Shown: positions 8,439 to 15,675, counted from the first letter of the stretch. The stretch is DNA of 26,186 nt from an uncultured Bacilli bacterium (GCA_944342125.1 CALVMF010000004.1:1-26186), one strand, 5' to 3'. The notes: generated by a model from the letters alone, not told the origin. Numbers and translations: made by a program.

Positions 8439-8984
8439 ATGGCTAAAGAAGGACAAAAAAGACTTTTTTCATTATTTAAAGAAGAGGATGTTAAACCATC
8501 ACTTTTTAAAGCGGTCATAGAAATTCCAAAAGGAAGTAAAACAAAATACGAACTTGACAAAGAAACTGGACTTATTAAGCTTGATAGAGTTTTATTTACT
8601 TCAACGCATTATCCACATAATTATGGCTTCATTCCTTTAACTTATTGTGATGATGGCGACCCACTTGATGTTTTAGTGCTTTGTAGTGAAATTTTATATC
8701 CTTTAACGACTTTAACTGTTAGACCAATTGGCGTTTTAGAAATGGTTGATGGAGGGAAAAGAGACTCCAAAATTATTGGAGTAAGTGTCGATGATCCTTT
8801 CTATAATTGTTTTCACGATACAAACGAACTTCCTAAGCATATCTTTGATGAAATTAAAAACTTCTTTGATGTATATAAAAAACTTGAAGGAACTACTTTA
8901 CTTACTGGCGAAGTTGAAGGAGCTGAAAAAGCTAAAAAAGTTATCGAAAGATGCATCAAATTATATAAAGAAGGAAACTTTTAA
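8439..8984 (+). CDS. ppa: Inorganic pyrophosphatase, family I
   Basis: 181 residues, the normal size for a soluble family I pyrophosphatase. Visible signatures: the IPKGSKTKYELDKETG phosphate-binding strand near residue 30, the substrate-pocket segment HYPHNYGFIP, and the metal motif CDDGDPLDVLVL holding the three catalytic aspartates, followed by PIGVLEMVDGGKRDSKII and VSVDDP. It hydrolyses pyrophosphate to two phosphates, pulling biosynthetic reactions forward in the cytoplasm. It has a promoter and a strong Shine-Dalgarno site. Its 3' end overlaps the convergent phosphotransferase gene by 4 bases, leaving no space for a terminator between them. Confidence 0.96.
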   Translation: MAKEGQKRLFSLFKEEDVKPSLFKAVIEIPKGSKTKYELDKETGLIKLDRVLFTSTHYPHNYGFIPLTYCDDGDPLDVLVLCSEILYPLTTLTVRPIGVLEMVDGGKRDSKIIGVSVDDPFYNCFHDTNELPKHIFDEIKNFFDVYKKLEGTTLLTGEVEGAEKAKKVIERCIKLYKEGNF

Positions 8985-9850
8985 AACTTATAGTAGCTAC
9001 CTGATTCAATCATTGTATTTTTGATGTGATTTAATTTTTCGATTGCGATATCAAAATATATTTTTAGGCGTCTTTTTTTATAGTAGTGCAGTGCCCGATA
9101 ATAAAACAAAATGTCTAGAAAAGCGATAAAACTATTCACTCTTTTTTGCTTTATTTTTGTATAGCGATAGCCATAATAATCTTTTATAAAAAAATCTTTT
9201 TGTTCATCTGAAAGATTGTTTTCGCTTATAAAACTCGCTAGGTCAAATAATGGCGAATTCATTGCGGCGTATTCCCAGTCAATTAATATCAATCCACCGC
9301 TAAATTTGAATAGCAGATTGTGGTGCACTAAATCGTTGTGACACAAACAAAGTTTTTCGTTTGCAAGGATTTTTTTATATTGTGCAACGACTAAATTTTC
9401 GTATTTTTCATCCAATAACTCTGCAGAATCAACATATTTTTTGTAATATTCTAGCTTATCGATAGCGTTATATTTTTTTGAAACCTTGAAATTTTGATTG
9501 TGGAGCTTCTTTAAAGCCTTTGAAACATCACGGATTTGTTCATTTGTCGGAGTCTTAACATAAAACCTAGTTTTATGAACAAATTTAGAGAGTTTAACAC
9601 CTGTTTTTGGATCAAAATAGACAATCTTTTCTGAAAAATGTAAAGGCTCAATTTTTGTGTATACTTCGTTTTCAAGTTTATAGTTGATTAATGGATCATG
9701 GTCTTTTTGAGGAATGCGCAAAACATAAGCATCGTTAATTAAATAATTTTCGTTTGTGATGCCTTCTTTTATCTCGATAATAGATCTTGCTTCCTTCCCA
9801 GTTATTTCTTCAAATTGCCTTTTAATCCCATGAATCATATTAAATAACAT
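8981..9850 (-). CDS. Choline/ethanolamine-kinase-like phosphotransferase (LicA type)
   Basis: About 285-289 residues of the aminoglycoside-phosphotransferase/choline-kinase fold. The Brenner loop LCHNDLVHHNLLF (catalytic Asp, then Asn) and the metal motif LIDWEYAAMNSPLFDLASF are intact, as is an N-terminal nucleotide lobe (EGITNENYLINDAYVLRIP). LicA-like enzymes phosphorylate choline or ethanolamine for surface phospholipid or teichoic-acid decoration; no partner gene (licC, licD) is in the window, so the substrate is open and thiamine or another small alcohol is possible. Two starts are possible, ATG 9850 or ATG 9838, because a TATAAT overlaps the first ATG and would place transcription close to the second. 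Convergent with ppa and divergent from trmL. Confidence 0.82.
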   Translation of the reverse strand: MLFNMIHGIKRQFEEITGKEARSIIEIKEGITNENYLINDAYVLRIPQKDHDPLINYKLENEVYTKIEPLHFSEKIVYFDPKTGVKLSKFVHKTRFYVKTPTNEQIRDVSKALKKLHNQNFKVSKKYNAIDKLEYYKKYVDSAELLDEKYENLVVAQYKKILANEKLCLCHNDLVHHNLLFKFSGGLILIDWEYAAMNSPLFDLASFISENNLSDEQKDFFIKDYYGYRYTKIKQKRVNSFIAFLDILFYYRALHYYKKRRLKIYFDIAIEKLNHIKNTMIESGSYYKF

Positions 9851-9860
9851 TATAATTTTA
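9849..9860 (-). promoter_or_regulatory. Candidate -10 elements of the phosphotransferase gene
   Basis: On the minus strand TAAAAT (9860-9855) is followed after 4 nt by ATG 9850, while a perfect TATAAT (9854-9849) overlaps that ATG and lies 10 nt before the in-frame ATG 9838. Either way there is no room for a Shine-Dalgarno site. Confidence 0.4.
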
Positions 9861-9872
9861 AGGTCTTTATTG

Positions 9873-9881
9873 TGCTACAAT
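9873..9881 (+). promoter_or_regulatory. Extended -10 promoter of trmL, leaderless type
   Basis: TGC immediately before TACAAT (9876-9881) forms an extended -10. Seven nt then precede ATG 9889. No good -35 is visible, as expected for an extended -10 promoter, and there is no Shine-Dalgarno site. Confidence 0.65.
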
Positions 9882-9888
9882 TTTAAGC

Positions 9889-10413
9889 ATGGTTGGAATT
9901 ATTTTATATCGCCCTGAAAAACCAGCAAATGTTGGTAATATTATGCGCACTTGTATGGCAAGTGAAACAAAACTTTTTATTATTGGTCCTTTGAGTTTTT
10001 CTTTAACAACAAAAGAGTTAAAAAGAGCTGGAATGGACTACATTAAAGAGAGCGATTTTACGCTTTATGAAGATTACGAGCACTTTATAAAAGATTTTAA
10101 AGACAAAAATATCTATTACGTTACAAGGTATTCCAATAAGGTTTATTCATCTTTTGATTTTTCTAGCGTTGAAAAAGACGTCTACTTTATGTTTGGAAGA
10201 GAATCAACAGGAATTCCTCATGACATTTTACGAGAAAATATCGATAAATGTTTAAGAATACCAATGACAATTAGCGCTAGAAGTTTAAATTTATCAAATA
10301 GTGTTGCAATAGTTTTATACGAGTGCTTAAGGCAAAGAAATTTCTTTGGTTTAGCTACCTATGAAACAATAAAAGGAGAAGATTTTTTAGAAAAAGACAC
10401 TAAAAACGACTAG
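9889..10413 (+). CDS. trmL: tRNA (cytidine/uridine-34-2'-O)-methyltransferase, SPOUT family
   Basis: 174 residues, slightly longer than E. coli TrmL. All SPOUT motifs of the family are present: PEKPANVGNIMRTC near the N-terminus (motif 1), FMFGRESTGIP (motif 2, SAM-binding knot) and CLRIPMTISARSLNLSNSVA (motif 3, knot and catalytic segment), followed by IVLYECLRQ. It should methylate the ribose of the wobble base of tRNA-Leu isoacceptors as a dimer. The promoter is probably leaderless. It is convergent with rqcH, their ends overlapping by 14 bases, so no terminator separates them. Confidence 0.92.
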   Translation: MVGIILYRPEKPANVGNIMRTCMASETKLFIIGPLSFSLTTKELKRAGMDYIKESDFTLYEDYEHFIKDFKDKNIYYVTRYSNKVYSSFDFSSVEKDVYFMFGRESTGIPHDILRENIDKCLRIPMTISARSLNLSNSVAIVLYECLRQRNFFGLATYETIKGEDFLEKDTKND

Positions 10414-11779
10414 CGTGCTTTAAATATTCGTTAAAGTCGTAATGAAACTCTCTTATTTTGTAAGATTCATAGTTTGATAGAAGAACTAAACCAGGTTCTT
10501 TTCCTTTTTTAATGCTTCTAACTTTAGCAAGAATTACTTCAGCGTCTTTTTTCTTGGAAATGAAGGTTGCAAACTCTAGAGCAAAGCGAAGCGTTTCATC
10601 ATCTAAATCCTTTTTAAAAATGATGACGTGATTTGAATGAACATCTTTTAAGTGAACAAAATAGTCATCTTTAGATGCGTATTTAAAGGTCAAATTATCG
10701 TTTTGAAGTGAGTTTTTACCAAACCCAATTCTTGTATCTTTAAAAACAATAAAGTAAGGATTTGCGGAGTTTTTTAGATTTTTAGGCTTTTTATAGTGAT
10801 GATTTTTGATGATATTTTTATTAGTAAGCTCAAAAATTAACTCTTGATAATCTTCATCGTTATATAAAGTTAAACTAGAAAGTATGTTATCAAGATAATC
10901 TATTTCGTCTTCGGTTTTAATTATAAATTCTTGAGTGGAAGTTATAGTCGCTTTAGCTTTTTTATAGATTTTATAGAATCTTTCTAAGTTTTGAGATGGT
11001 GAAAAAGAAGTATTTAAACTTATCTTTTTATCTTCATAAATAAAATATTCATCGCCTCGAGAAACTTCATCTAAGATAGTTAAAAGATAATCAGCATATT
11101 CTTTATATTTTAATTTTTCAGTAGCTTCATCTTTGTCTTCTTCAATCTTAAGAAGTTTCTTTTCTAAAGATTTCTTCCTTCTTTTAAGTTCTAGAGTTAT
11201 CGCCTTATATTTTTCGTTTAAATGAAGAGTTTCGATGTTACTAAAATATGAATCTTCATTAGCGAGATCTTTTTCTTTAATTTCTTTGCTTTCTCCACAT
11301 TTCAAAGGCGCTTCATATATTGCATTTTTTAAAATCGGATGATGAGTATCTATCCCCTTAAAGCGAAATGCTTCTTCGATTTTATTTTCTGAAATCAAAA
11401 TTAAGTTCGAGTTGCTTTTAAAAATTTCAAAAATTAAAGAATAACGAACTTTATCGTATGTATCGGTCGTTTTTATAAATTGGAGTTCAAGAATATTATC
11501 GTTATTAAAAACATTAGCCTTTAAAAATAAAGAGTTTAAAAGCTTATTTTTGATTCTTAAATAGAATTGATTAGATGTGCTAAACATGAATTTTTGGTTT
11601 GTGGTCTTTACAAATGGATTTTTAACATTTAAAGAAATCAAAATAGATGGCGATTTACTTTTTGAAAAAGAAAATAAGTAATCATATTCACTCAAACATT
11701 GAATTTTATTTAAATATGAACCAGCAAGGTTTAAATTAATTTCGCTTACTATTTTTTCTAATCTTTCTACTAAAGTCAT
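10400..11779 (-). CDS. rqcH: RqcH/NFACT-family ribosome quality-control protein, divergent
   Basis: 459 residues from ATG 11779, shorter than the roughly 570 of B. subtilis RqcH. An N-terminal NFACT-N domain (1-170) leads into a lysine/glutamate-rich coiled coil (about 190-320) and an NFACT-R domain at the C-terminus (IGFGKNSLQNDNLTFKYASK, then YFVHLKDVHSNHVII). RqcH binds 60S-like obstructed 50S subunits and recruits alanyl-tRNA to tail stalled chains. Here the DR pair essential for that in B. subtilis (D97/R98) aligns with D94/N95, so the arginine is missing. The frame extends 12 codons upstream to a TTG at 11815, but that TTG is the -35 hexamer and the -10 ends 6 nt before ATG 11779, so I use the ATG. 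Confidence 0.88.
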   Translation of the reverse strand: MTLVERLEKIVSEINLNLAGSYLNKIQCLSEYDYLFSFSKSKSPSILISLNVKNPFVKTTNQKFMFSTSNQFYLRIKNKLLNSLFLKANVFNNDNILELQFIKTTDTYDKVRYSLIFEIFKSNSNLILISENKIEEAFRFKGIDTHHPILKNAIYEAPLKCGESKEIKEKDLANEDSYFSNIETLHLNEKYKAITLELKRRKKSLEKKLLKIEEDKDEATEKLKYKEYADYLLTILDEVSRGDEYFIYEDKKISLNTSFSPSQNLERFYKIYKKAKATITSTQEFIIKTEDEIDYLDNILSSLTLYNDEDYQELIFELTNKNIIKNHHYKKPKNLKNSANPYFIVFKDTRIGFGKNSLQNDNLTFKYASKDDYFVHLKDVHSNHVIIFKKDLDDETLRFALEFATFISKKKDAEVILAKVRSIKKGKEPGLVLLSNYESYKIREFHYDFNEYLKHASRF

Positions 11780-11785
11780 AACAAA

Positions 11786-11815
11786 ATTATATATCTTTTG
11801 TCCTTTTACTCTCAA
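11786..11815 (-). promoter_or_regulatory. Leaderless-type promoter of rqcH
   Basis: On the minus strand: -35 TTGAGA (11815-11810), 18-nt spacer, perfect -10 TATAAT (11791-11786), then 6 nt to ATG 11779. The -35 coincides with the upstream in-frame TTG codon. Confidence 0.78.
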
Positions 11816-11893
11816 TTTATATAGTTTTGAATCAAAAAATAGCTTGTTGAAACCGCTTTCATACGGTAATCATCGCTTTTTTTATATATTTAG

Positions 11894-11923
11894 TTGAATA
11901 TCTAGAAACCAAAAATCTATAAT
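11894..11923 (+). promoter_or_regulatory. Leaderless-type promoter of gmk
   Basis: TTGAAT at 11894-11899, 18-nt spacer, perfect TATAAT at 11918-11923, then 6 nt to ATG 11930. No Shine-Dalgarno site. Confidence 0.75.
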
Positions 11924-11929
11924 TTTTAT

Positions 11930-12502
11930 ATGAAAGGGCTTTTGATAGTACTAAGTGGTCCTAGCGGAGTAGGCAAGGGGACGGTTAGAAAAATACTTAT
12001 GGAAGATAAGTCTCTTAATCTTGCTTTTTCAATATCGATGACAACTAGAAAGCCAAGAGTTGGAGAAGTTGAAGGTTCTGATTATTTTTTCGTGAGCAAA
12101 GAAAGATTTGAAGAAGCAATTAAAAATAATGAATTATTAGAACATGCAACTTTCGTCAATAATAGCTATGGAACCCCTAAATCATATGTTGAAAAACTCC
12201 GCAATGAAGGGAAAAATGTTTTGCTTGAAATCGAAACAAATGGTGCAAGATCGGTCATGGAACAATCAATAAATGACCCATTATTTGTTTCGATTTTTTT
12301 ATTACCTCCATCTTTTGAGGAACTTGAAAAGAGAATTAGAGGAAGAAGAACTGAAGAAGAAAGTATTGTTCAAGAGCGACTTGGTAAGGCGAAAAAAGAA
12401 ATCAAACTTCAAAATATGTACCAATATCAGGTAATTGATGTAACTCCTGAGCAAGCAGCCGTAGAAATAAGTAATATCATAAAATCTAAAATAAAATTAT
12501 AA
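11930..12502 (+). CDS. gmk: Guanylate kinase
   Basis: 190 residues, normal length. The P-loop GPSGVGKGT is at residues 10-18. The GMP-binding segment SMTTRKPRVGEVEGSDYFFV and the FVNNSYGTPKSYVE region match the family, and the lid holds RIRGRRTEEE. It phosphorylates GMP to GDP with ATP in the cytoplasm and so feeds nucleotide pools, also affecting (p)ppGpp metabolism. In Bacillota gmk precedes rpoZ, coaBC and priA; here priA follows directly after 7 bases and the genes between are absent. Its transcript is probably leaderless. Confidence 0.96.
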   Translation: MKGLLIVLSGPSGVGKGTVRKILMEDKSLNLAFSISMTTRKPRVGEVEGSDYFFVSKERFEEAIKNNELLEHATFVNNSYGTPKSYVEKLRNEGKNVLLEIETNGARSVMEQSINDPLFVSIFLLPPSFEELEKRIRGRRTEEESIVQERLGKAKKEIKLQNMYQYQVIDVTPEQAAVEISNIIKSKIKL

Positions 12503-12503
12503 T
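12498..12503 (+). promoter_or_regulatory. Candidate -10 of priA inside the gmk stop region
   Basis: TATAAT at 12498-12503 overlaps the last sense codon and the TAA stop of gmk and ends 6 nt before the priA ATG at 12510. No clear -35 is seen. priA has no Shine-Dalgarno site, which supports a leaderless start here. Confidence 0.5.
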
Positions 12504-12509
12504 AAATAC

Positions 12510-14708
12510 ATGTATTTATTAAGTGTTCTAACTCAAAGAAATGTATATCTTTTAGATAGAACTTTTTATTATTTGTCCGATGAATGCGTTGAAGAAGGAG
12601 TGCGCGTTAATATAACTTTTAATGAGCAAAAAATCGTTGGTTATGTAGTTAAAAGTACAAAAAAAGAAGGCTCTAAAGAAGCTATAGAAAAGGAATTAGG
12701 TATTAAACTTAACTATATTGATGAAATAATTGATCAAAAGCCAATCCTTTCTAAAACTTTGATGAATTTAGCAAAAGAACTACAAAAAAGATATGTTTAT
12801 CCTCTAATTGGTGTTCTTCAAACAATGTTGCCACCTTCATTAAAGCCAAAATCGACATATCAAAATGCAGCTAAAATTAAAAAGGTTAAATATTATTGTT
12901 TGGCTGATGTGAAAATTAATGGACAATCTTTCACGAAGAACGAATTAAAGATTTTAGAGAAGTTTAAAGGTCGAAAATATTTAGAGAAAAAAGAGCTAAA
13001 TGCGACAAAATCACTTGAAAACCTGATAAATAAGGGAATAATTTTTGAAAAAGAAGAAGAAAAGTATCGCTATCGAGTTACGAGACTTTTTGAAAACTAT
13101 GAAAAAGAAATCACGCTAAGCGAGAAACAAAATGCAGTATATCAAGAAATCGTGAAAAATTTTGGAGATGTATTTTTGATTCATGGCGTCACAGGAAGCG
13201 GAAAAACCGAGGTCTATATAAAGCTTATTGAAAAAGTTAGACAAGAAGGGAAAGGCGCCATAGTTTTAGTGCCTGAAATTGCGCTTACTCCTTTAATGAT
13301 TTCTCGTTTATATACTTATTTTGATGATGAAATAGCGGTCTTACATTCTTCATTAACAAGCGCTGAGATTTACGATGAATATAGAAGAATTAGCGAAGGC
13401 AAAGCTGAAATAGTTATCGGAACAAGAAGCGCCATTTTTGCCCCAGTTAATAACCTAGGTTTAATAGTAATCGATGAAGAAAATGATGAATGCTATAAAC
13501 AAGATGATCAAGGTCTTTTGTATAATGCAAAAGATGTTGCTTTATTAAGAAATAAACTAGAAAAAGTAACCGTTGTTTTTGGGTCAGCAACTCCATCGAT
13601 AGAAACGATGGCAAAAGCTAAAAACGGAGTTTTTAAGCTTTTAAAAATCGATGAAAGATATAGCAAAATCGATTTACCTGATGTTTATTTAATCGATTCA
13701 ACAAACTATAAGAATTATTCCTCACTTTCAAGTATCTATTCTCTTGAATTAATTAAAGATTTAAAAGAAGTAATAAGTAAAAATAAACAGGCGATTCTTT
13801 TTATAAATCGAAGAGGATATGCAAATTATTTGCAGTGCCGAGAATGTGGACACGTTTTTAAATGTCCGCATTGTGGACTTCCTTTGCATTATCATAAAGA
13901 GAATAACATTTTATATTGTCATCATTGTGAATACAAAATTAAAAAACCAACAAGGTGCGATAAATGTGGGTCAAGTTTTTTAAGCTATGGACAATTTGGT
14001 GTCGAAAAAGCGGTTGAAGATTTTAAAAAGTTATTTCCTAATCTCCCTTTTTTAGTTTTAGATAGCGACCACGCTAAGAAAACTTTCGAGATAGAAAGCA
14101 TACTTAATTCATTTAATAATGGCGAAGCAAACGTGCTAATTGGAACACAAATCGTCGCAAAAGGTCATGATTTTGAAAATGTTAGCTTAGTTGGAGTATT
14201 AAATGCGGATACGCTTTTAAACTTTCCAAACTATAGAAGTAACGAGATGACTTTTTCTTTGCTAACGCAAGTTATTGGAAGAAGCGGAAGAAAGCTAGAA
14301 AAAGGAAAAGCGATTGTTCAAACTTCAAATAGCTCTTCCTACGCTATTCAAACAGCAATAAAACAAGATTACGAATCTTTTTATAATAATGAAATTAAAT
14401 ATAGGAAAGCTTTAAATAATCCTCCATTTAATTCAATATTAGCAATTGAAGTATCAAGCCAAAATGTTAACTATTTAGAAGAATACACTAATAGAGTTCG
14501 CGATTATTTTGTTAGCTTAGGAATAAAAGAAATCGAAATTATTGGACCTTCTATTTTAAGAAGAAATAAATTTAAATGTTGGAAATATATTTTTATAAAA
14601 TATAAAAGACTGGCTGATGTAATTGATGATATAGAATCTTTAATTGATATTTATAAAAGTGAAAGCAAAGTTAGACTTAAACTTAACTTCAATCCGTACG
14701 CTTTTTAA
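12510..14708 (+). CDS. priA: Primosomal replication-restart helicase PriA
   Basis: 732 residues, close to usual PriA length. An N-terminal DNA-binding domain (1-200) is followed by a superfamily 2 helicase core: Walker A GVTGSGKT at 226-233, then VLVPEIALTP, GTRSAIFAP and motif II. Zinc-binding cysteine pairs follow (CRECGHVFKCPHC, CHHC, CDKC), then IGTQIVAKGHDFENVSLVGV and the QVIGRSGR motif VI. PriA recognises abandoned forks and D-loops and reloads the replicative helicase. Motif II reads DEEN (322-325) rather than the usual DEEH, otherwise in standard context (VIDEENDECYKQ). It starts 7 bases after gmk without a Shine-Dalgarno site. Confidence 0.96.
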   Translation: MYLLSVLTQRNVYLLDRTFYYLSDECVEEGVRVNITFNEQKIVGYVVKSTKKEGSKEAIEKELGIKLNYIDEIIDQKPILSKTLMNLAKELQKRYVYPLIGVLQTMLPPSLKPKSTYQNAAKIKKVKYYCLADVKINGQSFTKNELKILEKFKGRKYLEKKELNATKSLENLINKGIIFEKEEEKYRYRVTRLFENYEKEITLSEKQNAVYQEIVKNFGDVFLIHGVTGSGKTEVYIKLIEKVRQEGKGAIVLVPEIALTPLMISRLYTYFDDEIAVLHSSLTSAEIYDEYRRISEGKAEIVIGTRSAIFAPVNNLGLIVIDEENDECYKQDDQGLLYNAKDVALLRNKLEKVTVVFGSATPSIETMAKAKNGVFKLLKIDERYSKIDLPDVYLIDSTNYKNYSSLSSIYSLELIKDLKEVISKNKQAILFINRRGYANYLQCRECGHVFKCPHCGLPLHYHKENNILYCHHCEYKIKKPTRCDKCGSSFLSYGQFGVEKAVEDFKKLFPNLPFLVLDSDHAKKTFEIESILNSFNNGEANVLIGTQIVAKGHDFENVSLVGVLNADTLLNFPNYRSNEMTFSLLTQVIGRSGRKLEKGKAIVQTSNSSSYAIQTAIKQDYESFYNNEIKYRKALNNPPFNSILAIEVSSQNVNYLEEYTNRVRDYFVSLGIKEIEIIGPSILRRNKFKCWKYIFIKYKRLADVIDDIESLIDIYKSESKVRLKLNFNPYAF

Positions 14709-14720
14709 AAATTTTTTTGA

Positions 14721-14769
14721 ATTTAAATCAACAACTTTAAGAAATGTGTCGATTTAAATAAACTTTTTT
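14721..14769 (+). terminator. Possible weak terminator after priA
   Basis: A perfect 9-bp inverted repeat, ATTTAAATC (14721-14729) and GATTTAAAT (14751-14759), with a 21-nt loop, followed by AAACTTTTTT. The stem is AT-rich and the loop long, so efficiency is doubtful. Confidence 0.35.
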
Positions 14770-15179
14770 CATCTTTTTTTTAAAAATGTTTCTAGTAATC
14801 ACCTTCGTAATAGTGAGAAGGGTAAAAAATCTTAAAAATCCTTCTTAAAGGAGGTGATGTATATTGACATAAATTGTGCATTTGAATTGATCTTAAAAAG
14901 CACAATAAAAACAGTACGGCAGTCTAGTCGGATTTTAGGGCGTCAATAGGTAAAGATTGATCAACTTTATCTTGCGATAGCAACTACAAGAGTTAATGTG
15001 TACAAATTGACTCTTGTGGAACAGAAAAAAAGTTTTTTTTAAAATGAGTACGCCGAAGATAGGCGGAATTCATGGTCGCCGAGGCTATATAGGTGAATAA
15101 TGTGTTATTCATACGTCGATGACGCGACAATTTACTCTAAAAAGATGCTGAAGTTAGATTTGAAAATCAACCATTAATC

Positions 15180-15204
15180 CTTTAAGATATTTTATATCTT
15201 AAAG
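15180..15204 (+). repeat. Perfect 11-bp hairpin before the operon's first gene
   Basis: CTTTAAGATAT and ATATCTTAAAG are separated by TTT. The hairpin ends 13 nt before ATG 15218 and directly abuts the ribosome site AGAGG. It has no T-tract after it, so it is not a terminator on this strand; it could influence initiation or mRNA stability. Confidence 0.6.
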
Positions 15205-15217
15205 AAGAGGAAAACTT

Positions 15218-15673
15218 ATGGTTACTATTACGGTTATTGGTCTTGATCCATATATGGTTAGACAAATTTCAAAAGATTTGTCTGAAAAGTTGGCCGACAT
15301 TTACGAATGTTCGGTTGACGATATTAACTTTTACTCTCCAGAATGTTTATATATTCATAACGGTGTTGAGCAAAACACATGGAACATTTTGGTCAAAGTA
15401 AATGCACCATTAAAAGTGAAAGTTATGCAAAATGATGTTGCGAAAATAATTCATGATTTTATTAAGGCAACTTGCATAAATATGGCAATTGAATTTTATT
15501 ATTATTCTCAAGACGATCGATATGAATTTATCGATGATACACAACCACGCTTCATGACCGAAGACAATAGTGTTGAAATTGATAGCGATGTTGAGTATGA
15601 AGAAACCGACGAAGAACCTTATTTAGGCAATGTATTCGAAGATTTTGAAAAAAAGATTAATGGTGGTAAATAA
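15218..15673 (+). CDS. DUF1904-like (tautomerase-fold) protein, unknown function
   Basis: 151 residues. The first 110 look like the DUF1904 group of the tautomerase/MIF fold: a beta strand (VTITVIGLDPYMV), a helix ISKDLSEKLADIYECSVDDI with the spacing typical of such proteins, a second strand with WNILVKVNAPLKV, and a YEF-x-F ending (RYEFIDDTQPRF). The proline that serves as catalytic base at position 2 in true tautomerases is absent, so an enzyme of that type is unlikely. The tail (about 112-151) is very acidic (VEIDSDVEYEETDEEP). It has a Shine-Dalgarno site AGAGG and is the first gene of a run ending at 20964, two bases before the RsmB-like gene. Family assignment is by eye. Confidence 0.6.
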   Translation: MVTITVIGLDPYMVRQISKDLSEKLADIYECSVDDINFYSPECLYIHNGVEQNTWNILVKVNAPLKVKVMQNDVAKIIHDFIKATCINMAIEFYYYSQDDRYEFIDDTQPRFMTEDNSVEIDSDVEYEETDEEPYLGNVFEDFEKKINGGK

Positions 15674-15675
15674 AT

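Larger units (their letters stand above)
14709..15217 (+). ncRNA. 509-base gene-free stretch: candidate structured RNA or operon leader
   Basis: No gene is recognisable, yet inverted repeats are dense and G+C is locally higher than in other intergenic DNA here, a known sign of structured RNA in AT-rich genomes. Seen directly: nested stems 14798-14804/14852-14858 and 14816-14821/14840-14845; stem ATTGTGC/GCACAAT at 14873-14879/14900-14906; a 12-bp stem with one G-U pair at 14986-14997/15006-15017; a three-way-junction-like fold at 15046-15137 (GAGTA/TACTC closing CGCC/GGCG and GTCGC/GCGAC arms, the latter topped by TGAATAA/TTATTCA); and a perfect hairpin at 15180-15204. No Rfam class I know (T-box, L-box, M-box, SAM, RNase P, tmRNA, SRP) fits its conserved boxes. 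It precedes the seven-gene operon starting at 15218, so it may be a leader or a separate RNA plus a leader. Confidence 0.5.

Noticed and set aside
14857..14949. A 30-codon frame after GGAGGTGATG in the intergenic region
   Set aside because: The ATG is only 2 nt from GGAGG, too close for initiation, and the frame lies within strong stems. It looks like RNA structure rather than a peptide gene.
14709..15217. Known RNAs: T-box, lysine or Mg riboswitch, RNase P, tmRNA, SRP RNA
   Set aside because: Some short strings recall L-box or M-box (CGCCGAAG, GAGGCTATAT), but the other conserved blocks of those classes, the T-box TGG-ACCGCG, RNase P GAGGAAAGTC and tmRNA ends are all missing.
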